A stretch of DNA of 64,000 nt from positions 1,191,205 to 1,255,204 of the forward strand of contig JAMWFC010000051.1 in the NCBI GenBank assembly GCA_027475525.1, in the 5' to 3' direction. Origin of the DNA: Macrolepiota albuminosa (taxonomy: Eukaryota; Basidiomycota; Agaricomycetes; Agaricales; Agaricaceae). The notes under the pieces are model-generated. The model had not been told where the DNA came from and made no database searches. It saw nothing but the letters and a program-made list of their open reading frames with translations. Shown here piece by piece: positions 35,332 through 46,358 of this stretch; position 1 is the stretch's first letter, and each line of letters opens with the position of its first letter. Made by a program: the position numbers and the translations under genes.

Positions 35332-35981
35332 ATGTCCAGGCCACCACTTAATCCAGAGCAGAGTGCTGCCGGAATCACAGTTGATCCTTTGACCCTCGAA
35401 CGCGTTATCCCAGAATCTAAACGCTCAGACGGAACGTGAGTTTGTTGATCTTGTCTCCTTGCATCACCACATTGTATGTTGAACCTATCTCAAGTCTTCG
35501 CAAGCAAATCAAGATTCGTCCAGGATTTACGCCGCAGGAAGATGTCCGTAGATTTAGAGGAACGCGTCAGGCGCAGATGGATGCCAATGCCTTGCCGAAG
35601 GGACATATTATTGGCTGGGTGCCACCTCGAGAGCCCGCGGCGTCTGATGCAAAGCCTATGAGCAAGGCTGCAAAGAAAAACGCGAAACGAAGAGAGGCGA
35701 AGAGGGAGGCGAAGAAGGAAGAGGTGCCGGACAACTGGGATGACGATGAGGCCAGTGATGATAAGGCAGTTGACAAGAAAACGACTACAGCCAAATCGAG
35801 GTGCCGGACAACTGGGATGACGATGAGGCCAGTGATGATAAGGCAGTTGACAAGAAAACGACTACAGCCAAATCTCGACGAGTCTGAACCCGTCTCATCC
35901 ACCCAGTCCCTTGCATCCAATGACGCGTCTACCAGTACGCAGGAGCTGACGGCAGAACTCGAAAAACTCCAGGTCAAATAG
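35332..35981 (+). CDS. PYM1: PYM homolog (partner of Y14-Mago)
   Basis: Exon-junction-complex recycling factor that binds Mago-Y14 and the ribosome. Start ATG 35332 (MSRPPLNPEQSAAGI); exon 1 reads LERVIPESKRSDGT. An intron near 35437-35501 joins to LRKQIKIRPGFTPQEDVRRF, followed by ANALPKGHIIGWVPP, which completes the PYM N-terminal domain. A Lys/Arg-rich helix (KKNAKRREAKREAKK) and an acidic stretch (VPDNWDDDEASDD) follow. The C-terminus is QELTAELEKLQVK with TAG 35979-35981. Duplication I lies between the acidic stretch and the C-terminus. Unlike H, taking one copy puts these two parts in different frames, unless the acidic stretch is a 67-nt intron or another indel exists. Confidence 0.9.
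35721..35874. repeat. 77-bp perfect tandem duplication (I)
   Basis: Copies 35721-35797 and 35798-35874, in the acidic part of PYM. The open frame passes through both copies, in different phases. Confidence 0.95.
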
Positions 35982-36173
35982 CGCAATACCGGACATTTAT
36001 TGAAATGGCTTTCACTCCTGTATGATCAGATTAATGATGTGTACAAGTATTAGAATGACGAAGGTATATATATACAGGTGGTACTACAGATGGATTATCA
36101 TGCAATATGTATGGGGTTGGGTCACACATCTATGGATCTAAATGTGGCGATGGGCTCTGCCCGCGCCAATGTA

Positions 36174-37424
36174 TTATGTAGAATCCGAGCCATTGCTGTC
36201 ATCTGAATGCGGTAGAGTATGCGATAGAGTTGGTGGGGACGGCGTGGGCTGTCTCGGTTTGGGTCTGACTTCCATCAGGATGATGATGAAAATAACGAAT
36301 GCAGTCAGAGTGACTTGAACATCATTGAAGACAGTGTCGAAAAGAAAGTGAGAAACCACTCACGAACAGCACGCCGCATGTTCTCCCACTTGATCTCCTC
36401 AACATCGGTACGGAGGTCACTGACACCGACAATAACCCGATTTAAGATTTCCTATAAAAAGGTCAATAGTATACAAGGAAGAGAATATTAAAAACTCAGT
36501 GCTAACCTCAATAGCAATATCTCGTTGTTTGTGGTCTGACTTTGCCTCGTTCTTCCGGTTATTCACATCCATCTGAATTCTGCCAATGAACATACGACGA
36601 TTAGCGACTTGTCCGTTTTGAAGATGATATGATACATGAATACGTACTCGTGCTTTAACGTGTCAACATCTTCCTTCATCTTCATGTCTAAACGGTCAAC
36701 TTCACGACGCAAGGCAGCTGTTGAAGCGCGTATTGTCGCCGAATCATTCTTGGTCATCATTGTAATCTCCGCACGCAATTCGGAGAGTGCGGCGCGAAAT
36801 AGGTAGGCTTGCTGAGGAACATAAGGACAAGAGAGACTTCGGAAGTACTAATTACTATACATTGTCAAGGTCCTTGGCTGTTAGCCCGTCTGAACGCACT
36901 CTGCTTACGCGGTCTACAAGAAGTGCACGTGTAGCACGCATAAGGCTGCGCGCTGTTTGCTCCGGAAACGTCTTCTCCAATGCGACAAAGAAAGAATGTG
37001 TATGAAATGGTGGGTTGGTGTATGTCGGACGTGGACCCTGTGCGAACTCGGTAGAAGGGACACTTGTTATTGGGGACATTCCATCCAAAGGCTGGTCGCG
37101 TGTATACGTCGATTTTGACCGCGTCAGGCTTGGACCTGACTCAGAACCATCCCCGACAGCAAAAGACTGAGAAGGACTGCCAGACGGATCTTGTGAACGT
37201 GCAAGAGATATAGAACCAGTACTGCTGGTTGGAGGGTCTGCAATCGTTTGGTCATGCAGGAATCGACAGTCTAGCCATTGATTAGGAGACCAGGATGACG
37301 ACTTAGGGGGTTTGTCTGATGCAGCGAGACGACAGACCCGAGAAAGGTTACGCAACATCGAGTTGTTCCGGGAGATGGATGTTAGTGGATAACCCTGTTG
37401 ATGGCTGTTGAAATCTCTTGCCAT
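36174..37424 (-). CDS. MCUR1/CCDC90-family (DUF1640) coiled-coil membrane protein
   Basis: Mitochondrial inner-membrane coiled-coil protein, like yeast Fmp32 and animal MCUR1/CCDC90B, linked to complex IV or calcium-uniporter assembly. Start 37424 ([14 protein letters not shown]); the next ATG ([16 protein letters not shown]) heads an Arg-rich, presequence-like stretch. After a Ser/Pro-rich linker comes the domain: [36 protein letters not shown], an Ala/Leu/Arg-rich helix ([15 protein letters not shown]), [40 protein letters not shown] and [16 protein letters not shown], then one membrane helix ([11 protein letters not shown]) and a short Pro-rich tail. Four to five introns. The presence of DUF1640 is clear; the precise role is inferred. 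Confidence 0.85.
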
Positions 37425-37500
37425 TGCCCTGGCTCAGAGCTCTTTTGTTCTTCAATTACTCGGGGCAGGCCAATCTTCAGCTGTTCTGACGGAGTAAAAT

Positions 37501-37654
37501 AAACAATCAACCCATCATGTCAACGCCTGCTCGCATGACTAACGTCCAATCCGAGAGGTCCGGAGTGACGACCCGGAAAACAATCAACCCATCATGTCAA
37601 CGCCTGCTCGCATGACTAACGTCCAATCCGAGAGGTCCGGAGTGACGACCCGGA
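37501..37654. repeat. 77-bp perfect tandem duplication (J)
   Basis: Copies 37501-37577 and 37578-37654, in the promoter gap between the DUF1640 gene and GST-1. A further 13-bp repeat unit (GTGACGACCCGGA) directly follows. Confidence 0.95.
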
Positions 37655-37720
37655 GTGACGACCCGGATTTAATAAGGTCGTGTGGAGATCTTTCTCAAGA
37701 GATACCCAGGATCCATCAAG

Positions 37721-38789
37721 ATGTCTAATTCACAAAAATCCAATCCTGCACCAAAACCAGGGAAGCTGACCTTGTACAGCAATCACCTTACGCCTAATGG
37801 CCTCAAAGTATCAATCTATCTCGAAGAGCTTCGTGCCAAAGATCAGACTCTCTTTGACATAAAGTCAGCCTTTCGCAGTATCAAGGCTTTTGCATTCTAA
37901 CTTTCGTGTAGATTTGAAAGAGTTGACCTGGCAACAGGAGCACATAAGGTGAGTAATGAAATGTTCTGAATCAATTCCTAAAACCGACTTGTTATCAGCG
38001 GCCCTCGTTCCTCAAAATGAATCCTAATGGCCGCATTCCAGTTCTCGTTGATCACAATGCTGAGGATTTCCCCATCTTCGAGAGTGCAGCAATTCTATTA
38101 TATCTAGAGAAGAATTTCGACAAGAAGAAGACGTTCTCATTTGACGCGGAAAAGAACCCGAAAGAATATAGCTCTATCCTCCAGTGGATCTTTTTCGCTG
38201 TGAGGAACGTGTGTGTCTGAATTTTGTCGTCATTGACCATCATTTTCTGCGCGTAGCATGGTGGCCTCGGTCCGATGCAAGGCCAAGGTAGATCTAATTT
38301 CTATCATGGGTGAGTTGCGCTACTGACTTTTGACCAGCTCACTACTTCCTGCATTACTGTGTGGAGGATATCCCTTTTGCCAAAACTAGTCAGTCATTGT
38401 CGACAGTCCTTTTTTCAACGATTTAATAGATCCACAACAGGATACCAAGAGGAAGTGAAGAGGTTATATAGTGTTCTGGAGATAGGTCTGACCGACCGTG
38501 ACTGGCTCGTGGGTCCTGGACGCGGGCGTTATACCATAGCCGATATGAATGCCTTTCCATGGTCAGGTTAAATGTCGTCGAAGCTACACCCATCATTGAT
38601 GTGGCATTCTGCAGGGTCCGGCTGCACGCTCGAGCTGGGGTCGAGCACCTCGATGGATTGCCTAATCTCAAAGTGAGCTTTAGTTTTCCCTTACTCAAGT
38701 GCTAATCAACGTGATATCCGAAGGCTTGGCTTGCACGCATGTCTGAACAGCCAGGAGTAAAATCTGCCATCAAGTCGGTGGCCATATAA
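37721..38789 (+). CDS. glutathione S-transferase, Ure2-like (GST-1)
   Basis: Cytosolic GST of the fungal Ure2p-like group, conjugating glutathione to electrophiles. Start ATG 37721 ([15 protein letters not shown]), with another in-frame ATG at 37682. The thioredoxin-fold N-domain reads [40 protein letters not shown] and [20 protein letters not shown] (the glutathione-binding E-S motif). The helical C-domain reads [12 protein letters not shown] then, after an intron, [58 protein letters not shown] and the end KSAIKSVAI (TAA 38787-38789). Six or so introns. Tail-to-tail with GST-2, which it resembles closely, so the pair probably arose by local duplication and inversion. Confidence 0.92.
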
Positions 38790-38941
38790 TCACTATTTCG
38801 TTTACACGCCCTCCATACGGAAATAACTTAGAACTTTTTTGTACTATCGTCATAATCAGCACACAAAGACGTTTTTGCTTTATTCAGTATAATAGCTCAT
38901 CGGATACAAGCAAACAAAAATGAACAGAGTCCTAAGTATAT

Positions 38942-40060
38942 CTACATCTTTCCAACTTCAAGACCCCTCTGTACTGCAGGTCTAGCAAGGGCGCGTTCCA
39001 GCCAAGCCTATATCTCAACGTTTACTATGTAGACCTGCGTGAAAGACAATGATTTCTTACCTTGACGTTCGGAAATTCCTCGAGATTCTCGATGCCTGCA
39101 AAGGCATGGATGCGAACCCTATGCACACAAAAACAATTTAGTGCCTGGATACATGCTCGCGCATTTCAGCTAACCAAGGAAATGTCTTGATGTCTGCAAT
39201 CGTTAATTTACCCCTGCCTGGACCAGCGAGCCAATCACGGTCCGTGAGACGAATTTCTAGGACACCATACAAGCGCTTCGTTTCATCGATATAGCCTTCA
39301 AAATATTAATTTGTACCGCAAAGATCACGGATGTAAAAAACATACGTTTCTTGGCATATGGTATATCCTCTTTGGCAAAGCGGTTAAAGTGATTTGCTGA
39401 TGTCAATTCAGAAACAGTGCCACTACAAGATGATAAAAAATGACCCACATTGGCCTTGCATAGGTCCAACTCCTCCGTGCTACTTATCGGTTGAGCATTC
39501 AAAGGAAGCTATACAAATGTCCCAGATGTCCTACTGACAGCAAAAAAAGTCCACTGGAGTATCTCACTATACTCGTTGGGATTCTTTATAGGATCGTACC
39601 ACAGTTTGAAATCCTTGTCGTAATTGTGTGCCAAGTACAACATGATTGCAGCCGTCTCAAAAACGGCAAAATTGTCACGGCGGCGGTCAATTAGAGCGGG
39701 GATACGCCCGTTGGGATTGATTTTAATAAACCATGGTTGCTGTTTGGATATAAGTTTCAGCTTTCAATTAGAGCGGGGATACGCCCGTTGGGATTGATTT
39801 TAATAAACCATGGTTGCTGTTTGGATATAAGTTTCAGCTTAAATTTGTACGACCGATAGAACCTTCTGAATGTCTTTTCCAATGTCGATCCTCTCACACT
39901 GATGGAAATGTTGATCTACATTTTTATTTTGAGCGTAGAAACCAGTACTGACTCGTAGTCTAGCTCAGGGTATCTTGAGTTCCTCGAGGAAGACAGAGAC
40001 TTGGGAGCCGTTAGGGGTAGGATAGGTGTAAAGCAGGAAAGGCTTGTTCGAAGACGACAT
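38942..40060 (-). CDS. glutathione S-transferase, Ure2-like (GST-2), frame interrupted
   Basis: Same family as GST-1. Start 40060 ([20 protein letters not shown]) and VSVFLEELK; then [132 protein letters not shown] and LEVGKM (stop 38942-38944). The domain set is complete. However, a TGA follows LEELKIP near 39970 and I cannot find a GT..AG intron that bypasses it. This copy either carries a nonsense or frameshift change or has a sequence error. Duplication K sits at the next exon border (39687-39840). Confidence 0.85.
39687..39840. repeat. 77-bp perfect tandem duplication (K)
   Basis: Copies 39687-39763 and 39764-39840, across an intron/exon border of GST-2; it duplicates the start of the [13 protein letters not shown] exon. 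Confidence 0.95.
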
Positions 40061-40320
40061 CGCTGGAGAAGTTTATCCAGGGTATGGGAAGTTGGAGAGG
40101 TCTTTTATAGGAAGAGACCGTGTGTGACATCATCTAGGGTCTCAACTTACAAATCTATCTTCTCAGCAGAAAGCGGATTTCAAAGCACATTCCCATATTG
40201 ATGATCTTCCCATCCAAAAATCGGCACGGAAAAAATCACGAGTTCAGGCTAAGGGCACAGAACGTTGCAACAATGGACGCCGATTCCCTGTTGTTTGTGC
40301 AGAAATAGGCATTTACGCAT

Positions 40321-40641
40321 TTATGGGCTAGGTACATTCCTCTCTTTTGTTCTTTCAGGTGTATATTCGAATTGCGAGCCAACGATATTTCCTCGAAAGC
40401 GCTTCCTCATGTCAAGCTAAAAGAATGTAGATGATGATATATCTAAATATATAACAATGGTACTCACCATCCCCCGTTTGCATTCAAAAGTAGCTTTTCG
40501 AAGCGACTGGCATTCCTCCGGCAGGTCTTGAACATGGTGTTTCAGGCATTCAGAAGGGAGATTGCCTTGTTTTGTTACGCAATCAGAACGCATCAAGCAA
40601 TCCTTGAGCGCTGCGATAAGATTTTGACATGAAGAAGCCAT
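40321..40641 (-). CDS. PET191: cytochrome c oxidase assembly factor PET191/COA5
   Basis: Small twin-Cys protein of the mitochondrial intermembrane space needed for complex IV assembly. Start 40641 gives MASSCQNLIAALKDCLMRSD, then CVTKQGNLPSECLKHHVQDL and CQSLRKATFECKRGM; a 45-50 nt intron leads to LDMRKRFRGNIVGSQFEYTP and the stop at 40321-40323. Six cysteines are spaced as in Pet191/COA5, including the C-x9-C pairs. About 90 aa, usual length. Its start codon region overlaps the start of IBA57 on the other strand, and duplication L begins exactly there, so a false second start (near 40718) appears. Confidence 0.92.
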
Positions 40642-42144
40642 TGAAAAGTTGTGCGTCCTTACTACGCGCAAGTAACGCAGTGTCACGTGACATTTCTTCT
40701 CCACTGCTGCTCAGCCATTGAAAAGTTGTGCGTCCTTACTACGCGCAAGTAACGCAGTGTCACGTGACATTTCTTCTCCACTGCTGCTCCCTTCTCCCCC
40801 ATGTCGCGATTTCTCCGTTTTCTCCCTAAAACGTTCCAACTGTAGCCCCGTTCCTCATAGAACTGTGCTCTCGCTCGGTGGATCTGACGTATCTGAATTT
40901 CTCAATGGGATTCTCGCTTCGCATGTAATGGAACCCAAAGTTCCCCGTTATTCTGCATTTCTGAATGCCCAGGCACGCACGGTCCTCTACTTAACCAGCG
41001 CAAAATTGAAATCAGATATTTGCTCTTTTCCAGGGAAGAGTTTTGTATGATGTCTTCTTATATACGTCGTCAGACGTTACGGGCAAACCCATTTATCTCT
41101 TGGACTACGACTCGCGACCTTCAGATGCTCCTTCACTAATTGCCTTACTCAAACGATATGTACTTCGCTCCAAGGTAAAAATAAGAGATGTGTCAGAAGA
41201 ATATGACGTCTGGGCTTCCTGGGGAAATCCAGAGATTTCGCAACTGACAAGACAGTGGTCACGAACCCATAGTGGCGTAATTCAACCTAATTGGGAAGGG
41301 TCAGAATGGCCTTGGGGCAACAAGAACGAGTTAATTTTGGACAGAAGAGCACCAGGCATGGGGAAACGTTTTCTTGTCAGGAAGGGGACACTTCGTATGC
41401 CTTTTCTCAATGCAACACCAGAACTCAATCAAACGACTCATCCGGATAGCGCAGGAAATTTCTGACCACGAAAGAGCTTCTTCCGACGCGTATACATTGC
41501 ACCGGATTCTCACAGGTGTGCCCGAAGGACTTGAAGATCTGCCCGCCATGCAAGCCTTTCCTATCGAATCCAATCTTGATATAATGGGTGGATGTAATCA
41601 AATTTGTATCTTTGTCTTTGAGTTCATTTGCTGATCTTTTTTCAACAGTGGACTTTCGGAAGGGTTGTTATGTAGGCCAAGAGCTTACCGTCCGGACATA
41701 CCACACAGGATCTGTTCGTAAAAGGATTCTTCCCGTCGTAATTCATAAGCCAGGTGTTCTGTAAGTATTTTCTCGTTGGTATTATATGATGTTTCATACA
41801 CTTTTCATCCCCTTAGACCTGATCAGACTGTAACCCCTTCATCACAAGCCCCTTCATACCCTTCTGGCATTAGCATAACGTCCGTGCACATTCGGAGTCC
41901 AGACGCCACTCGCTCGCTGCCTCGACCGCGTGGGACTGGCAGGTTGTTGACATCAAGCCAAGGCATAGGACTAGCTTTATTGCGCCTTGAACAAGTCGAA
42001 GCGGCAGAGCAGGGCGAGCTCAGCTCGAGATTTAATGTTGACAGCGGGCCGAGCGAAGGGACATGGGAAATACAGCACTGGTGGCCGGATTGGTGGCCAA
42101 GACAAATAGAACAGTCGTCAGAAGGGGCTGTTTCCGAGCATTAG
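40629..42144 (+). CDS. IBA57: mitochondrial Fe-S assembly protein IBA57 (CAF17)
   Basis: GcvT-fold, folate-binding protein for mitochondrial [4Fe-4S] cluster maturation. The only in-frame ATG is 40629 (MKKPLKSCASLLRASNAVSR), which gives a good presequence. Then SVFSLKRSNCSPVPHRTVLS and FLNGILASHV; an intron after NAQART joins to GRVLYDVFLYTSSDV. Later exons give IYLLDYDSRPSDAPSLIALL, ISDHERASSDAYTLHRILTG, VPEGLEDLPAMQAFPIESNL and the signature DFRKGCYVGQELTVRTYHTG with its conserved Cys, then VRKRILPVVIHKPGV and GIGLALLRLEQVE. Four introns; stop TAG 42142-42144. With that start the gene overlaps PET191 head-to-head by 13 bp. Duplication L falls within the presequence. Confidence 0.92.
40636..40789. 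repeat. 77-bp perfect tandem duplication (L)
   Basis: Copies 40636-40712 and 40713-40789. It covers the shared start region of PET191 and IBA57; one copy keeps the IBA57 presequence in frame with its first conserved block. Confidence 0.95.
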
Positions 42145-42204
42145 AAACGATCTTGTGCATGTAGCCCTCAGAAATAGAATATCGATAAAATTTGATGTTT
42201 CTTG

Positions 42205-42728
42205 TCAGATAGGTGATTCGATGGTGACTGAAGCGAACACGTATTCTCCGTCGTGGCTGACGGAAATGTGGATGGATCCAATCTTGTTCTTGTTCGCAAG
42301 TACAAGAGGATGGTATTCAAGAACAGGTTTGGGACGCATAGGACCTTCCCCTAAACCATGATACGATAGTTCTTTCCAGACTGGTTGCACGACAGGATAC
42401 ATAGCCTTGTACGCGGCCTCTTTCACAGCCCAGCTAGAAACGTAGTCGAAAAGCGTACTGTGCGGAGAGACACTTCACTTACCGGACACGCGGCCTCTTT
42501 CACAGCCCAGCTAGAAACGTAGTCGAAAAGCGTACTGTGCGGAGAGACACTTCACTTACCGGACTGCCAGGAAACGAACTCTTCTAGAGATGTCTGACGT
42601 AGGCAATAATTGGAAATCGATGCCTCTGTGTGACTGAGGATACGAGCGGAAGTCGTGAGCCTCTACGCTGAAACAGAGCAGCAATTCGAGGCAAATGAAG
42701 AACATCCACACCGATACCCAAGATGCCC
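42205..42728 (-). CDS. 4'-phosphopantetheinyl transferase (AcpS-like), frame broken
   Basis: Transfers phosphopantetheine from CoA to acyl carrier protein, here probably the mitochondrial type-II FAS carrier. Start 42728 opens MGILGIGVDVLHLPRIAALF, the AcpS metal-binding N-terminus. After an intron (42500s) comes AVKEAAYKAMYP, the WxxKEA-type motif, and GSIHISVSHDGEYVFASVTI; stop 42205-42207. Between the two, ARILSHTEASISNYCLRQTS and LEEFVSW are readable only in another frame. One base appears to be missing near 42645, and no intron explains the change. Duplication M spans the intron and second exon border. Converges with IBA57. Confidence 0.85.
42411..42564. repeat. 77-bp perfect tandem duplication (M)
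   Basis: Copies 42411-42487 and 42488-42564; covers the intron and exon 2 start of the phosphopantetheinyl transferase. Confidence 0.95.
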
Positions 42729-42801
42729 ATCACGGGTCGTGACCGCGCCAAAAACTTTTCACCTCAGATCTATAACTGGTTTCGATTAGATTTGCCTCCA
42801 C

Positions 42802-45800
42802 ATGACAACTCCTTCAACAGTCTATATAGCAGCTGCTACTAACAGGCATCCTCAAGCAGCCGCTATATCTAGTAACTCCCTCGCTGCAATCGGTTCAACC
42901 AACTTAGTTGTACTATGGGACATCTCTGTGCGTCGTCTGCGACTATCTTGCAGGGGATGTATCTCATTGGTCGACCAAGAACGAAACTGACCGTGGAATA
43001 CATGAGACTCTTCCAGGACACGAAGGCCTTGTGACATGTGTTCGATTTTCCTCAGATACGGCATTCCTTAGTGCAGACGATCGTGGAGTACTTATACTTT
43101 GGCGGAGACTTGGGTCACAGGCATGCATGTTATGTACGATCCTCTTCGCATCCCTAATATATTTCGACTACTTTATAGTGGAATTTGACTGGCAAAATTC
43201 AAGCTCATGAGAAAGCAGTATCGTCTCTACGCGTGTTTGATGACCTCTTTGTTACTGGGTCATCAGATGCTTCTGTTAAGATTTGGAGAGTCGAATCTCG
43301 CGCTGATGGTGTAGGCACGTTGCAGAAACCTATCCTGGGGTACAAGAATCTCATGCTACGCCACAGATAATTTTGTCTGTGAACAGACTATCCCTTTAGG
43401 CGGACGGTATCCTCTCGCTCTCGCCCTAACACACCTCCCTGGGACGAAAGGTACATTTGTATTCATGACTTGGAAGAGCGTGGTTTGATTCGACTGTATT
43501 AGCACTGATTCTTGCCATCTCTGGTACGGACAGTAAAATTCACCTTTGGACGCGATCTGAGAACATCGTGTGTCCTTTCTTTTTGAACCTGAGAGCTTCC
43601 GATTTCAATTGACTTGGCCCTAGTTCGTACATGCATCTGTACTTGCGGGTCACGAAGACTGGGTAAAAACACTGGATTTTCAGGACCCAATTATGAAGGG
43701 ACAACCTCTCCTCTTGGCTTCAGGTTCACAGGACGCAACCATTAGGCTGTGGAATATAGAACCATGGAGTAGTTCTACGTCTCAAAAGGATCAATCGAGC
43801 AATCTGAGCGACGAACTCCTGGATGCCTTCGAGGCATCATTAGGTGATGTTGGTGAGGCTGAAGAAGGTGGAAAACAGATATCACTAAAGCGACATATCC
43901 TGACTATCAAAGGTGACGAAGGAAGGTGTGTTGTATCTCAAGCTTTCCATTTTCTTGACATTTCTTTTTCCCAGTCCACAACAATACTCTATCACATTTG
44001 ATGCGCTCCTCATCGGACATGAAGCAGGCGTCACCTCCCTCTCCTGGAAGCCCCAATTTACGGATTCTCAATTAACATTATTGTCAACTTCTACAGACTC
44101 GTCTGTGATACTATGGTCTCCATCAACCGTAGTAGCGTCAACCAAAGAAGGTTCGACATCCATTTGGATCAACAGACAACGTTTTGGAGACATTGGCGGG
44201 CAGCGGCTTGGAGGTTTTGTTGGTGGCACATGGGCAAAGAATGGTGAAGAGGCTCTGGCGTGGGGTTGGGCGGGATCTTGGAGGCGTTGGAAATGCATCA
44301 CACCTGCAAAAATTGCTCACGAAGAGGTATGGTTGGAGGTTGGTGCTATCAGTGGACACAATGGACCGGTCAAAGGTCTTGACTGGAGCCCTGCGGGGAC
44401 ATATCTTCTTTCTGCTGGGTATTATCCCTTGATTCTCTCTGGAGTCATTGTCAATTAACCTTTCACATAGTCTGGACCAAACGACAAGGATACACGCAGC
44501 AATATCCCACCCCCAGTCAGGAGATGTCGAATGGCACGAGCTCAGTCGTCCTCAAATACATGGATACGATCTACTGGATGTCGCGTTCATTGATCCTGTG
44601 AGGTTTGTGAGTATCGCGGATGAAAAAGTCGTTCGAGTTTTTGAGGCTCCACGCAACTTCATCGACCTTTCTGAAGAACTGGGGGTTTCAAAATTCACCG
44701 AGAGTGATGTATGTCTTACGCCTGATCTTACCGATTACATATCATCGACATTTCTGTATAGCATCAACGTCCTCTGGCTGCCAATGTACCACCTCTAGGA
44801 TTATCAAACAAGGCAGTGGAAAATAGTTAGCCATTACGCCATTACTCATTCGTATCTGATCTCTTATTGAGCATCCATGTCCAGCGCAAGCATCGACAAG
44901 TATCCTTGAAACACGAGGAAGGAGGCCTTTCGAAGGAGAATTGGCTTCAACCACTCTTTGGCCAGAAATTGAAAAAATTTTCGGCCACGGTTACGAGGCG
45001 AGACATGATTCAGTCTATGCCATATCTTACCGACGCTGATGACCTTTCTTTCGTAGTCACTGACTCTGACAGTCTCTCCGAAGAAACGTTTCCTCGCGAC
45101 CGCGTGTAAAGCGACGACTCCTGAGCATGCTGTTGTCCGAGTCTATGATACGACAAAATATCAGCCAGTTGGACAGCCTCTCGCAGGCCATTCCCTAACT
45201 GTCACGCGGATCGCTTTCAGCCCCGACGAAAGGTTTGTTCTCACCGTTTCAAGGGATAGGTCTTGGAGGCTTTTTGAAACTCAGGAAAGCGGCGGTGAGT
45301 CATACTTTCCTGTTGATCCATGTCGGCTGAGTATCTCTTCAGGCTTCGCCCACATAGCTACGGATAAATCTCATGGAAGAATTATATGGGACTGCGCATG
45401 GGCTAGCGAAGGAGATGTATTTGCAACTGCATCGCGAGACAAGACTGTCAGAATTCAATTATATGGGACTGCGCATGGGCTAGCGAAGGAGATGTATTTG
45501 CAACTGCATCGCGAGACAAGACTGTCAGAATTCTCTCGACTCATCATATTTTAACTCAGAATGAACCTCGTAGGTAAAGATATGGCACAACAACAACAAA
45601 GCAAGTGGATAGTCGCAGATGTCATCAAGACCAGTTCACCTGCAACTGCAGTTGCATTTACATTGAGTGCCACACACCATCGGTAAGATAAGAGTCATGG
45701 ATCTTACAACGTCCTCAAATCCTCGACAGACGCCGGCTCGCTATTGGATTGGAAACCGGTGAAATCCTTGTGTATTCCACTCCTACCACTTCGACGACAC

Positions 45801-46015
45801 CTTGGCGCTTGGATACGACAATGTCATCAAGGTTGGTGGATCCAGTCTAACGAAGAACTCACACAACAAACTAATCTCATTGCAGACGTGCACATGTCGA
45901 TCAAATCCACCGACTTGCATGGCAGCCAACGAAATCTGACACCCCGACAAGACTCGCGAGTTGCAGCGAGGATGGTACAATAAAGATATCGATTGTTCCA
46001 ATGACTATCGAGTAA
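42802..46015 (+). CDS. ELP2: Elongator complex subunit 2, WD40 protein
   Basis: Scaffold subunit of Elongator, which modifies wobble uridines of tRNAs (cm5U pathway). Start ATG 42802 (MTTPSTVYIAAATNRHPQAA). Two WD40 propellers follow: LVVLWDIS, LPGHEGLVTCVRFSSDTAFL, FVTGSSDASVKIWRVES, VLAGHEDWVKTLDFQ, LLASGSQDATIRLWNIEPW, LIGHEAGVTSLSWKPQF, FGDIGGQRLGGFVGGTWAKN (an Elp2 hallmark), ISGHNGPVKGLDWSPAGTYL, PQIHGYDLLDVAFI, FEGELASTTLWPEIEKIFGH, ACKATTPEHAVVRVYDTTKY, AGHSLTVTRIAFSPDERFVL, WDCAWASEGDVFATASRDK and the last strand LASCSEDGTIKISIV (TAA 46013-46015). Many introns. Two problems: duplication N at 45380-45533, and a one-base frame change near 45580 between VKIW and QQSKWIVADVIK. Confidence 0.94.
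45380..45533. repeat. 77-bp perfect tandem duplication (N)
   Basis: Copies 45380-45456 and 45457-45533; duplicates the WDCAWASEGDVFATASRDK exon of ELP2. Last of the series. Confidence 0.95.
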
Positions 46016-46358
46016 CAATGATTCCAATGATCACGGATAAGAGGAAGGCTGGTATACAATGTATGTGAGACGATGGGTTAGATGACCCAGATGATGACTA
46101 GGTAAGGACACAAAATTGTACGTGATAACAAACTCAACGGAGATAAGAGGTGCGATATAAGGGTATCAAACAATGGGCGTGGTGTGCAGAATATCAGTGA
46201 GACAGACAAAAGCAGACATGGTGTGGTAAGGATACAAAAGGCATTGCCGGGTTATGCGCACAGGGTTTATACGATATCGCGGAGAGACATAGGAACTTCA
46301 GGCTGTGGAATGGTTGAGTCGTTGACCAGAATAACAAGAATAAGTAGACTTTACACAT
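46016..46358. other. convergent 3' spacer, ELP2 / pseudo-eIF4A gene
   Basis: About 340 bp between convergent ends. Short open frames only; nothing recognised. Confidence 0.4.
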
